NCBI GenBank assembly: GCA_001275005.1
Contig: JWZX01003002.1
Span: 1 to 43,548 of the forward strand
Direction of reading: 5' to 3'
DNA length: 43,548 nt
Source: Chrysochromulina tobinii
Lineage: Eukaryota > Haptophyta > Prymnesiales > Chrysochromulinaceae
Of this stretch, positions 36,575-43,548 are shown one piece after another. How positions within the stretch are numbered: position 1 is the stretch's first letter; every line of letters starts with the position of its first letter. The position numbers and the translations under genes are program-made. The notes under the pieces are model-generated. The model was not told where the DNA came from. It did no database searches and was given only the letters and a program-made list of their open reading frames with translations.

Positions 36575-38566
36575 ATGGCAGAGATGAGCGCCTCCTCCTC
36601 CGTCGCCGCCAGCCCCTATCTCTACCGTGACGGCCGGCGCATGGTGGCGCCCTACCCTCACGAGTTCGCGACGCACGCCAAAGGCCGCTGGATTGGCCGC
36701 CGCGTCGCCGAGGTGCTCTACGAGGAGTTCCACACCTCGGCAGAGTGGACGCCCGAGTACTTTGCGTCGACGAGTGCCGCTGGCCGACTGACGCTCAACG
36801 GTCGGCCGGCGACGCTCGAGGACAGCTTCAAGGACGGTGATCGACTCGTGCACGTCGTGCTGCGCGTCGAGCCGAGCGTGCCCGCCACGCCCATCGAGGT
36901 GCTCCTCTGCGACGACCAGCTCCTCGCGGTGCACAAGCCGGCGGGAGTGCCCGTGCACCACGCAGGCCGGTACCGCAAGAACAGCCTCATCGAGATCCTT
37001 CAGTCGGAGCACGCCGACCTCGGCCTCGGCGGCCTCTCCGGCAACGTGCACGTGCTGCATCGCCTCGATCGCCAGGTGTCGGGCGTGCTGCTGCTGGCGC
37101 GCACGGCGGCCGCGGCGGCGGCGCTCAACGCGGCGATGACGGCGGGCCAGATGCGCAAGCGGTACCTGGCGCGTGTACGGGGGCTAATGCAGCCCGGTGC
37201 AGCCCTCACCGTCACGGCGCCTATCCTCGTACGGAGCGCACACGGCGCCACGACGACCAGCTGCGACGAGGCGGGGAAGCATGCGCAGAGTCTCTTTCAG
37301 TGCCTTGGCGTCGATGCGGCGAGCGGCACGTCGCTTGTGCTGTGCGAGCCGATCACCGGCCGCAGCCATCAGCTGCGGCTGCACCTGCAGCGGCTCGGCC
37401 ATCCCATCGCCAACGATCCCGTGTACGGCACGGCGGTGGAGGGCAGTACGGCAGCAGTGGAGGGCAGCGCTGCAGCAGTGGAGGGCAGTGCGGCAGCGGT
37501 GGAGGGCAGTTCAGCGGTGGGCCCATCACCGCCGACAAAGCGCTCGCGCGTGGGCGACTCCGCGGTGGCCGACGCTAGCTCCGACTTCGTCGCTGAGGAC
37601 GAGACCGCTGGCGAGCCCGACGTGATGTGGTTGCATGCATGGAGTTACGAGTGCGGTCAGACTGGCGGCGAGTGTGGAATGGTACGACCGTTACACCAGA
37701 CTGGCGGCGAGTGTGGAATGGTACGACCGTTCGCCGTGTGCGCGCCGGCGCCGTCGTGGGCGTGTCTCGAGGCCTTCGGTCCTCTGCCGTCCCTCTCTAG
37801 CCTCGATGAGCTCGGCGCGCCGGTGCCGCTCAACTCGGCGTGTGGCCAGCGGCTCCTCAGCGAGTGCCGCGGCGCGGATCGGAGCGCCTTTGAATGGCTA
37901 TGGCCCCACTTTGAGCAACAACGCGGACCCGCCATGTGCGGACCCGCGTCGGTGGCGATGGTGCTACGTGCGGTGGCGGCGTGCGATGGTGCCGATGCAG
38001 CCCTGCGCCTGGCGACGGAGGCGCTTGTGTCGCGCGCGCCCACAAAGGAGGGGCAGCTTACGGACGAGGCGCTGGCGGCGGAGGGGCAGCTCACTGAGGA
38101 GGTGGTCCTCAACGGTCAGATGGTCCTCAGTCCACATAAGGTGCGCAGCAGTGGTCTGACGCTCGCCGAGATGGGCACACTCCTCGAGGCGCTCAGTGTG
38201 CCCTGTGCTCTCACGCACGTGCGGGGCATCGCCGGAGCGGCCGGGAGCGACGTCAGCGCGGAGGCAGAGCTGGCGGCGGCGCGCGCGGCGATGGCCCAGC
38301 TACGCCTTGCTCTCCACGGAGCGCCGCGAGCCGCTGTCCTCGTCAACTACCACATGGGTGTCGCGGGCCACCGTCCCTTTGGCGGCCACTTTAGCCCGTT
38401 GGCCGCGTACCACGAGGGGACCGACCGCTTCTTGGTGCTCGACTGTTGGCCGCAAACGGAGCCCAGCTGGCTTGCGTCGGAGAGGCTGTGGAGTGCCATG
38501 GCCGCCACGGATGCGGAGAGCCGCCTCTCGCGTGGGTGGGCACGCGTGGGCTTAGGGACCGAGTAG
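36575..38566 (+). CDS. RluA-type pseudouridine synthase fused to phytochelatin synthase domain
   Basis: A 663-residue single-exon protein; ATG at 36575 follows an in-frame GTG. Residues ~35-100 are an S4-like lead (RRVAEVLYEEF, RLTLNGRPAT). Residues ~105-285 form an RluA-type pseudouridine synthase with catalytic Asp165 in HRLDRQVSG, then KRYLARV, the GRSHQLRLHL motif (262-271) and DPVYG. Residues ~350-395 finish that domain (WLHAWSY). After a linker, residues ~438-660 match the papain-like phytochelatin synthase catalytic domain: Cys455 in GPAMCGPASVAMVL, His605 in GGHFSPLAAY and Asp623 in FLVLDCW, the full triad. Phytochelatin synthases join gamma-glutamylcysteine units from glutathione for metal detoxification. 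Both active sites look intact. The pairing of an RNA modifier with a thiol peptide enzyme has no obvious logic, and I do not know of it elsewhere. Two in-frame repeat sets lie at 37437-37510 and 37661-37725. Confidence 0.9.
   Translation: MAEMSASSSVAASPYLYRDGRRMVAPYPHEFATHAKGRWIGRRVAEVLYEEFHTSAEWTPEYFASTSAAGRLTLNGRPATLEDSFKDGDRLVHVVLRVEPSVPATPIEVLLCDDQLLAVHKPAGVPVHHAGRYRKNSLIEILQSEHADLGLGGLSGNVHVLHRLDRQVSGVLLLARTAAAAAALNAAMTAGQMRKRYLARVRGLMQPGAALTVTAPILVRSAHGATTTSCDEAGKHAQSLFQCLGVDAASGTSLVLCEPITGRSHQLRLHLQRLGHPIANDPVYGTAVEGSTAAVEGSAAAVEGSAAAVEGSSAVGPSPPTKRSRVGDSAVADASSDFVAEDETAGEPDVMWLHAWSYECGQTGGECGMVRPLHQTGGECGMVRPFAVCAPAPSWACLEAFGPLPSLSSLDELGAPVPLNSACGQRLLSECRGADRSAFEWLWPHFEQQRGPAMCGPASVAMVLRAVAACDGADAALRLATEALVSRAPTKEGQLTDEALAAEGQLTEEVVLNGQMVLSPHKVRSSGLTLAEMGTLLEALSVPCALTHVRGIAGAAGSDVSAEAELAAARAAMAQLRLALHGAPRAAVLVNYHMGVAGHRPFGGHFSPLAAYHEGTDRFLVLDCWPQTEPSWLASERLWSAMAATDAESRLSRGWARVGLGTE
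37437..37510 (+). repeat. Tandem repeats coding AAVEGS
   Basis: Four units of about 21 bp (GCAGTGGAGGGCAGT-like) code for residues ~287-313 in a linker inside the RluA domain region. A second pair of 39-bp repeats (QTGGECGMVRP) lies at 37659-37728. Confidence 0.85.
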
Positions 38567-38610
38567 AGGCGAGTAGAGACGACCTGACCCGTTCCCTTCG
38601 GTGGGCGCGC

Positions 38611-39024
38611 CAACGGGCGCGTCTCTACGCCTCCCACTCCCTCTGCGACGACGGCGGCCACGGCGCCGAGTACGCAGACTGCATCTACGGCTCCGACTGC
38701 GCGGACTGCGGCCCGCGCATGCCGGCCGCCGCCCCGATGGCGACCTGCACCAAGGACTGCATCGGAATGCCCTTGTACGCCTCGGACGGCGATTGCGACG
38801 GCGGCGGCCCTGGCGCCGAGTACCTGGGTTGCCAGCTCGGTACTCGGGAAGCGCGGGCCTCGTACCTCCGACTGCGCATGCGCCGACTGCGGCCCGCGCT
38901 TCCCGCCTCCTCCGCCCATCTGCGCCGCGAGACGCGCAACTGGGCTTCCGACGCCGATTGCGACGACGGCGGCCCCGGCTCGGAGTTCCGCCCGGCCCCG
39001 GGACCAATATTAAGGTGTGTTTGA
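38611..39024 (+). pseudogene. Broken Cys-rich repeat array (CDDGGPGSEY / DCGPR type)
   Basis: The plus strand encodes units of the pattern S-x-x-D-C-D-D-G-G-x-G-A-E-Y ... C-x-x-G-S-D-C-A-D-C-G-P-R, a small Cys-rich repeat common in secreted or surface proteins of marine algae. Unit 1 (38629-38727) is complete. Unit 2 starts in the same frame (38779-38840), but its DCADCGPR half appears in another frame (~38869-38900), and unit 3 (~38940-38990) is back in the first frame and cut short. No ATG precedes unit 1 except within the preceding gene. I read it as a decayed fragment, though an exon of a gene with unseen introns is possible. Confidence 0.55.
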
Positions 39025-39339
39025 TGTACTTGACCAGTAGAGAACTAAACGCGGACCCGTCTTCAGAAGTAACAAGTATCGCTACGCTCACGAGCTCTCA
39101 CCAGACACCGACCCGCACCCGGAAACGAAACGAAACGACAAACGGGGGTGCTGGCGAGAAGCCGGCGCGGCGGTCATTGCCGGCGGTAGCACACTAACCA
39201 TCGAAACGAAACGACATGCCAAACGAGGTGTGGGGAAGCCGTGAAGCGAAATTTGCGCGCGGGTTGCGACGACGGAGCAACTCAATCAGATAGAACCCGA
39301 GCAGCACCAGAAACCGAGCGTCCCGCGTGCTGACCTCAC
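39025..39339. other. Intergenic region
   Basis: Between the Cys-rich fragment and the 2H-like gene; contains repeats of GAAACGAAACGACA (about 39122-39140 and 39202-39216) and no coding signal. Confidence 0.5.
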
Positions 39340-40419
39340 ATGACCTCATCCCTCATCTCTCTGGACGCGGACGCGCACTCGGCGATGATCTCGCTGGACG
39401 AGTGCCGCCGCCAGGCGCTGCTCCGGCCGGCGCCGGCCGCGCTCGCCGCCGTCCTCGAGGCGTCCGATGCGCCGCCGCCGCCGCCATCCGCAGGTCCCCA
39501 GCCGCTGGTTGACGGTCTTGTGAAGCTGGAGGCAGTATGTACCCTTGAGGCGTTCTTCGACCGCTCTGCATTCTACGATGCCTTCTCCGTGCAAAACATC
39601 GCCCCACTCAAGGAAGCCATTGCGAAAATAAACCCCGACGCCGCGGCAAGAATCAAAAGGAATCTTCACATGACGGTCAAGTATCCCGGTCGCGGCAAGG
39701 TTCCTGGACTCAGTGAGGAAGACAATGACCTGTATTCCTCTGGAGTCTCGGTGCTCTTGCATATCACGGAAATATTCGTTAGCGTTGCAGTCGGATCCGC
39801 GGTGGTATCGGGCATTGACGCCCCCACTCCGTTCACTGAACCATCGAAGAGCAACGGACGGCCCGCCCACCTCACCCTCTGGGGCAACCCACCTGTGATG
39901 GCTGGAAGTGTACTCATTGGGAAGCCACTGTTCCTGCGGGATCCGTTTATACAAGTCACAGAAGAGCGGCAAATGGCTGCTTTGAAGGTCCACTGCAAGA
40001 AAGCCCAAGATTTGAGCAAGATGGTGGCCAAATTGACTTCCGATTTGGCCAAATTAACTTTCGAGATGGGCATCGTGGAACGCCGCAACCAAGAAGTAGA
40101 GAAGACGGTCGGCATCATCGATGGGACCATAAGCCCGCGGTTTGTTCTGCCAGTCCAAGCCGCCGTGCGCCGATTTCTCACGCTGAGGCACGTGGCGCGC
40201 GTGAAGAGCGCGATTGCCATTCAGGCCTTGACCCGCCGCAATGCGGCGCGGCGTCACATTGGACGCCTTCGGCAATTGGGACTCACGAACTCACAGCATC
40301 AGTCGCTCGCGGAGGCGGTTCGTCATTGGAGGTACCAAGCGCAGGTACTGGCGTACGCCGCGTACCTGCGGCAGGTACGTGCGCACAACCGTGAGCCAGA
40401 CCTGATAATGGGCGAGTAA
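39340..40419 (+). CDS. Candidate 2H phosphoesterase with IQ motifs
   Basis: A 359-residue single-exon protein from the ATG at 39340. Two H-x-T motifs, His110-Met-Thr112 (NLHMTVKY) and His177-Leu-Thr179 (AHLTLWG), 67 residues apart and each in a strand-like context, match the active site of 2H phosphoesterases (CNPase, AKAP7 and tRNA-ligase CPDase relatives), which act on 2',3'-cyclic phosphates. The assignment rests on these motifs only. Residues ~208-262 are a predicted coiled coil, and two IQ calmodulin-binding motifs follow (around 272 and 294: VQAAVRRFLTLR, IQALTRRNAARR), spaced 22 residues as in tandem IQ arrays. This suggests a calmodulin-regulated nucleotide or RNA phosphodiesterase. 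The N-terminus is Ala/Pro-rich with no signal peptide. Confidence 0.55.
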   Translation: MTSSLISLDADAHSAMISLDECRRQALLRPAPAALAAVLEASDAPPPPPSAGPQPLVDGLVKLEAVCTLEAFFDRSAFYDAFSVQNIAPLKEAIAKINPDAAARIKRNLHMTVKYPGRGKVPGLSEEDNDLYSSGVSVLLHITEIFVSVAVGSAVVSGIDAPTPFTEPSKSNGRPAHLTLWGNPPVMAGSVLIGKPLFLRDPFIQVTEERQMAALKVHCKKAQDLSKMVAKLTSDLAKLTFEMGIVERRNQEVEKTVGIIDGTISPRFVLPVQAAVRRFLTLRHVARVKSAIAIQALTRRNAARRHIGRLRQLGLTNSQHQSLAEAVRHWRYQAQVLAYAAYLRQVRAHNREPDLIMGE

Positions 40420-40612
40420 CCAACCGACGGTTCTTCATCAAGATCTTCGTCAACCCCAAACGTTATAGTTCGCTGGGGTACGTCGACGAACCACTAACTA
40501 GAGACTGCCCAAGTTTCACACGCTTCGGTGGTCTTTTTTCGTGTGGTCTGACGCGACGCGCACAATTGACCCATGTAAAAGGCGCACATAAAAATAATGG
40601 TGAGAGTGACCT

Positions 40613-41680
40613 CTAGTGTGACACGGGTCGAGGATACGGGCTCTTCGTCGTCCACGGCGCGTCCGTGCCCGACCAGCACTTGACGGGTTCTTCGGCGCTG
40701 GCCGCCGTGCTGGATCCCCGCGCAGCCTTTCGGCCTTTGGATGATGCCATGCCCAAATCCTCGGGGATTCTCGCCGGGCGTCCGCATCGCTGCTGCAGCC
40801 GCAACGTTGCGGAGCCATTCACGTACTGCCCGTACACTGGATGCTCGTGCATGTAGAAGAGGACGTTCACCTTCTTGTGCGAGGGGTGGTTGTAAAACGG
40901 ATCCAACCCAGCTTTGCGAATGGTGTGTGTATCGAGGTGTGCGGCGGCGATGCTCTGTACCACCACCGCGCTCGGGTGGCCCGGGAAGCGCTCACACACG
41001 AGCGAGACCCACAAGTGCATGAGCGCCGTGTCCGTGCTCAGCCGCTCGTCTGGGATGCTGTCGAGAATGTCCCACAGCACCTCGTACGCCTCTGGCCGTG
41101 AAATGTGTAATCGTTCAATCGAGGGCACCATGTAGGCGACGCAGTCCGCTGTGAAAGCTCCGTGCGCGCGAACGCCGGTGCCGGAGCGCTTGGCGCGTGT
41201 TGCGCCAATGACTGACGGTTGAAGGATGAACGCCCCGGTATGTGCGAGCCATCGGTCGACGGCCGAAAGCGAAAAGCCAAAGGCAGGGCTGAGTTGCACG
41301 TCGTTGTCCAGGATGAAGATGCGATCGTAGTTGCGGGTGAGCTGGGGAACGAGTATGCGCTTCCAGAAGACAGTCATGTATCCTGGCACGTGGGAGACGG
41401 CGACATAGCGATGGCTCGGCATGCACGAGGAGTTGCGATCGTAAATGTTGAGCCTGACGTGGAAGTGAGGACCTGCAAACTGGTCTACGAATTTTTGCGT
41501 GGCAGCCCGACCGACGTCGTCGCCATTGCAAGGAAGGGCAATACCCGCAAGCCAGCGGGAGCGCCTCGGCGATGCAGTGGCGTCAAGCGCAGCCTGGTCT
41601 CTTTCGGCTAGACGGCGCTCGATAAGGCCGAGGTGTGCGTGTGCTCGTGGAGCCACTCCGCTGGCAGGTCTCATGCTCAT
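40613..41680 (-). CDS. GT-A-like glycosyltransferase, N-terminus uncertain
   Basis: A 355-residue reading from the first ATG (41680); the frame continues upstream to a TTG at 41803, with an acceptor-like CCCGCGCAG near 41786, so a 5' exon with a membrane anchor may be missing. The segment FWKRILVPQL, then NYDRIFILDNDVQLSP, has the shape of a GT-A fold with a D-x-D metal site (DND). A later LSTDTALMHLW and FYNHPSHKK fit an acceptor-side loop. I cannot name the CAZy family. A Golgi glycosyltransferase is likely, making it one of several glycan enzymes in this window. Confidence 0.6.
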   Translation of the reverse strand: MSMRPASGVAPRAHAHLGLIERRLAERDQAALDATASPRRSRWLAGIALPCNGDDVGRAATQKFVDQFAGPHFHVRLNIYDRNSSCMPSHRYVAVSHVPGYMTVFWKRILVPQLTRNYDRIFILDNDVQLSPAFGFSLSAVDRWLAHTGAFILQPSVIGATRAKRSGTGVRAHGAFTADCVAYMVPSIERLHISRPEAYEVLWDILDSIPDERLSTDTALMHLWVSLVCERFPGHPSAVVVQSIAAAHLDTHTIRKAGLDPFYNHPSHKKVNVLFYMHEHPVYGQYVNGSATLRLQQRCGRPARIPEDLGMASSKGRKAARGSSTAASAEEPVKCWSGTDAPWTTKSPYPRPVSH

Positions 41681-42075
41681 GCCGGTGCTGCTGTGGAGCA
41701 CGCTGCCGCGTCCGTGAAACGCGCGATCCGCGCGCGGATGATGTGAAACGTAAAGAACCGCGGACCGGAGTCCGTATAGACTGCGCGGGACGACAAGACG
41801 CAAAAGTGAAAACTTGGCGCGTTTTCTCGGGCGCCGACTTCGAAAACCGTCAAGACGTCGAAAAAGTGGTAAGTTCGCACCGCGATGTTTCTAGTTTGAT
41901 CTTACCACAACCCAATCCACAGACGAAATGCACCTTCATCAAGCCGTGGTGCGCGAGTTCCACAATCAAGGAACCATCAGGTGGGAACCATCATCCCAGC
42001 GACGAGAGCGAGCAGGTGTCAATAGCTCAGTACTCATATGAGGTGACCTCCGCTCACGGCTCACTGCTCACGCGG

Positions 42076-43548
42076 TCACGCCGCCGCATCCTTGAGCCGC
42101 TCCCGTTCGGCTTCGTACTTCCTCTGGTAAGGGGCCTTGGCCTCGTCGCTCAGGGCCCTCCACTGTGCACCGAGCACCTTGGCCAGCCCGGCGACGTCCA
42201 CGTCCGGGTTGGCCAGGCGGGCCACGTCACGCACCGCCGGGTCGAGTGCGTAGTTCAAGTAGGCGGTCTGCGCCCGCGTGGGCTTGACTGTCGTGGATGC
42301 CGTCTGCGCGCGCGGGCTCTTGGCTGGAGGCTTCGTAGCCTTGGACGCGGCGCGTGCGGAGCCAGCCTTTTTGGCCGCTCCCGTTTTCGCCGATCCCGTT
42401 TTGGAGGGTGGCGCTGCCTTGGGGATTGCACCAGCGCGGCTCCGCGCGCTCGCGATCGCCGCCTTCTTCTCGGCGGCCGCGGCGCGCTTCTTGGCGTCCC
42501 TTGCCATCTTGGCGTCCAGGAGCGCGCTCGCCGAGGCCACGTCAGCGTCCCAGAAGGAGACGGATCGGGGCAGGCTCGCCATCAAGTATGGTGGCGCACC
42601 CTCCCCGCCCTCCGCGCCCTCCGCCGCCTCTGAGCCCTCCTCGTCCTGCGTCGTCACCGACGCCTCGCCCGCCGCGTGCGCGCCCTGGAGCATCACATAC
42701 GGGCCAAACCGGCCCAAATGCAGCGAGATCTCGTGGCCGAGGTTGGGGTGCGGCCCGAGGCTCAGGGGCAGCGAGAGCAGCCGCTCCGCCATCGCCATGC
42801 TCAGGTTGGCGGGCGAGGTGCCTGGCGGAAGGGAGGAGCGCTTGTGCGGCACCAGATGGCGCAGATCCTTTGCTTGCAGCAGCCGCGCAATCAACTCGGG
42901 CTTGCGGCCGCTCGAGCTCATCTGTCGCCGTTCAAGCTCCTCACGCAGTTGCACCATCTTGAGCGCCTTGACGTCAGGCGCGGGGGGGAGCTGCAACTGC
43001 TCGTGCGTCACGTTGCCGCCGAGCTGGACGTACCATCCTACCGGCCCATTGCGAACGCTCACCTCGAGTCCCGCCCATTGGCCGTCCTCCCCCGCAGCCG
43101 GGCTGCCCGCCGGCAGCAACCCGAGGGCGAGCTTATCTGGGGTCGGCGGCGCCCCGTCGGCCGCGCCGTCCACACCGGGCATGCGCGGGCGCGTGGTCCA
43201 GCCGCACGACGGGTACTCGCTGCAGCCCACAAACGGCCCAAATCGCGAGAACTTGAGCACCATGTGGCCGGTCCCGCAGCTCGGGCATGGGCGTGAGACT
43301 CGGGCTGCAGTGCCCACAGACGCTCCATTTCGCACAGTGGTCTGTAGGGCCCCATGAACCTCCGTGATGACGGAGGCGGCGGTGGCAGCGGCGGCGGTGC
43401 CGACAGCGGCGGCGACGGTGGCGGCAACGGTGGTGGCGGTGAGTATGGGGGAGGCCATCGGATGGCTTCCGCCGACCGCCGCTGGGAGCGTCGGCCATTC
43501 AAATAAGGCTGCGGCCGACACATCCGCCGCGCCGCCCGCGCCGCCCGC
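42076..43548 (-). CDS. Prokaryotic-type DNA topoisomerase I (type IA), C-terminal part, with SAP and HMG-box
   Basis: The frame is open to the right window edge, so the start and the catalytic core lie outside. From the inner end: a topoisomerase zinc ribbon (CPSCGTGHMVLKFSRFGPF, then CSEYPSCGW; 43287-43200), a first TopA C-terminal repeat (GLEVSVRNGPVGWYVQLGG), a SAP DNA-binding motif (VKALKMVQLREELERRQ, ~42975-42870), a second TopA repeat (LLSLPLSLGPHPN, LHLGRFGPYVML), an Ala/Lys-rich basic tract and a C-terminal HMG box (RAQTAYLNYALDP, LGAQWRALSDEAKAPYQ; ~42285-42079). Bacterial-type TopA in algae serves plastid or mitochondrial DNA; HMG and SAP additions are typical of nucleoid or chromatin packing and are not part of bacterial TopA. 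Localisation cannot be read because the N-terminus is missing. Confidence 0.82.
   Translation of the reverse strand, partial: AGGAGGAADVSAAALFEWPTLPAAVGGSHPMASPILTATTVAATVAAAVGTAAAATAASVITEVHGALQTTVRNGASVGTAARVSRPCPSCGTGHMVLKFSRFGPFVGCSEYPSCGWTTRPRMPGVDGAADGAPPTPDKLALGLLPAGSPAAGEDGQWAGLEVSVRNGPVGWYVQLGGNVTHEQLQLPPAPDVKALKMVQLREELERRQMSSSGRKPELIARLLQAKDLRHLVPHKRSSLPPGTSPANLSMAMAERLLSLPLSLGPHPNLGHEISLHLGRFGPYVMLQGAHAAGEASVTTQDEEGSEAAEGAEGGEGAPPYLMASLPRSVSFWDADVASASALLDAKMARDAKKRAAAAEKKAAIASARSRAGAIPKAAPPSKTGSAKTGAAKKAGSARAASKATKPPAKSPRAQTASTTVKPTRAQTAYLNYALDPAVRDVARLANPDVDVAGLAKVLGAQWRALSDEAKAPYQRKYEAERERLKDAAA

Noticed and set aside
42278-43357. 359-codon plus-strand frame opposite the topoisomerase tail
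   Set aside because: The minus strand has zinc ribbon, SAP and HMG motifs; the plus frame is a Ser/Ala-rich shadow.
1-43548. Bacterial or giant-virus origin of the window
   Set aside because: Spliceosomal introns in several genes, LSM2, RAD9, Golgi-type glycosyltransferases and secondary-plastid leaders fit a nuclear algal genome; no capsid, integrase or phage-type genes are seen.

Overview
The window is nuclear DNA from a GC-rich eukaryotic microalga with a complex (secondary) plastid; a haptophyte is the best guess, and a pelagophyte or other ochrophyte cannot be excluded. The grounds are short GT-AG introns (80-223 bp) in six genes, a plastid isoprenoid enzyme (DXR) with a signal-peptide-first leader, a second small protein with an Ala-Phe signal cleavage motif, flagellar-type STPGR and EF-hand proteins, GT31/GT47 glycosyltransferases, and alanine/glutamine-rich low-complexity insertions. 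No rRNA, tRNA, CRISPR array or intact transposon was recognised. All names are family assignments made by reading motifs, with no database search.

Layout, left to right: a glycosyltransferase-like/FkbM methyltransferase, cut by the left edge (+); a phosphofructokinase-2 whose bisphosphatase half is interrupted by two PDZ domains and lacks both catalytic histidines (-); plastid DXR (+); a CmcI-type (cephalosporin hydroxylase family) protein ending in a 33-bp perfect palindrome (+); a five-exon EF-hand protein (-); a large PrimPol primase-polymerase (+) with a 34-bp inverted repeat just before its start; an alpha/beta hydrolase fused to a CYTH/triphosphatase domain (+); two glycosyltransferases, GT31 then GT47, 78 bp apart (-); a small two-exon STPGR/SHIPPO gene (+); a thioredoxin-fold/SEL1-repeat protein (+); a small membrane protein with a plastid-type leader (+); LSM2 (-) and RAD9 (+) sharing a 263-bp divergent promoter; a Ulp1/SENP-like protein with Gly in place of the catalytic Cys and a C-terminal SAM domain (-); a pseudouridine synthase fused to a phytochelatin synthase domain (+); a broken Cys-rich repeat; a candidate 2H phosphoesterase with IQ motifs (+); a GT-A-like glycosyltransferase (-); and the C-terminal part of a type IA topoisomerase carrying SAP and HMG-box domains, cut by the right edge (-).

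Functionally the genes are mixed, as expected of a nuclear chromosome: surface glycan synthesis and modification (FkbM, CmcI-like, GT31, GT47, GT-A), genome maintenance (PrimPol, RAD9, topoisomerase), RNA processing (LSM2, RluA-type domain), metabolism (PFK-2, DXR) and cilium/flagellum (STPGR, perhaps the EF-hand protein). I see no single operon-like new system. What is unusual is the number of novel domain fusions and catalytically degenerate enzymes, and two introns whose ends are copies of flanking exon sequence, which points to intron birth by tandem duplication.
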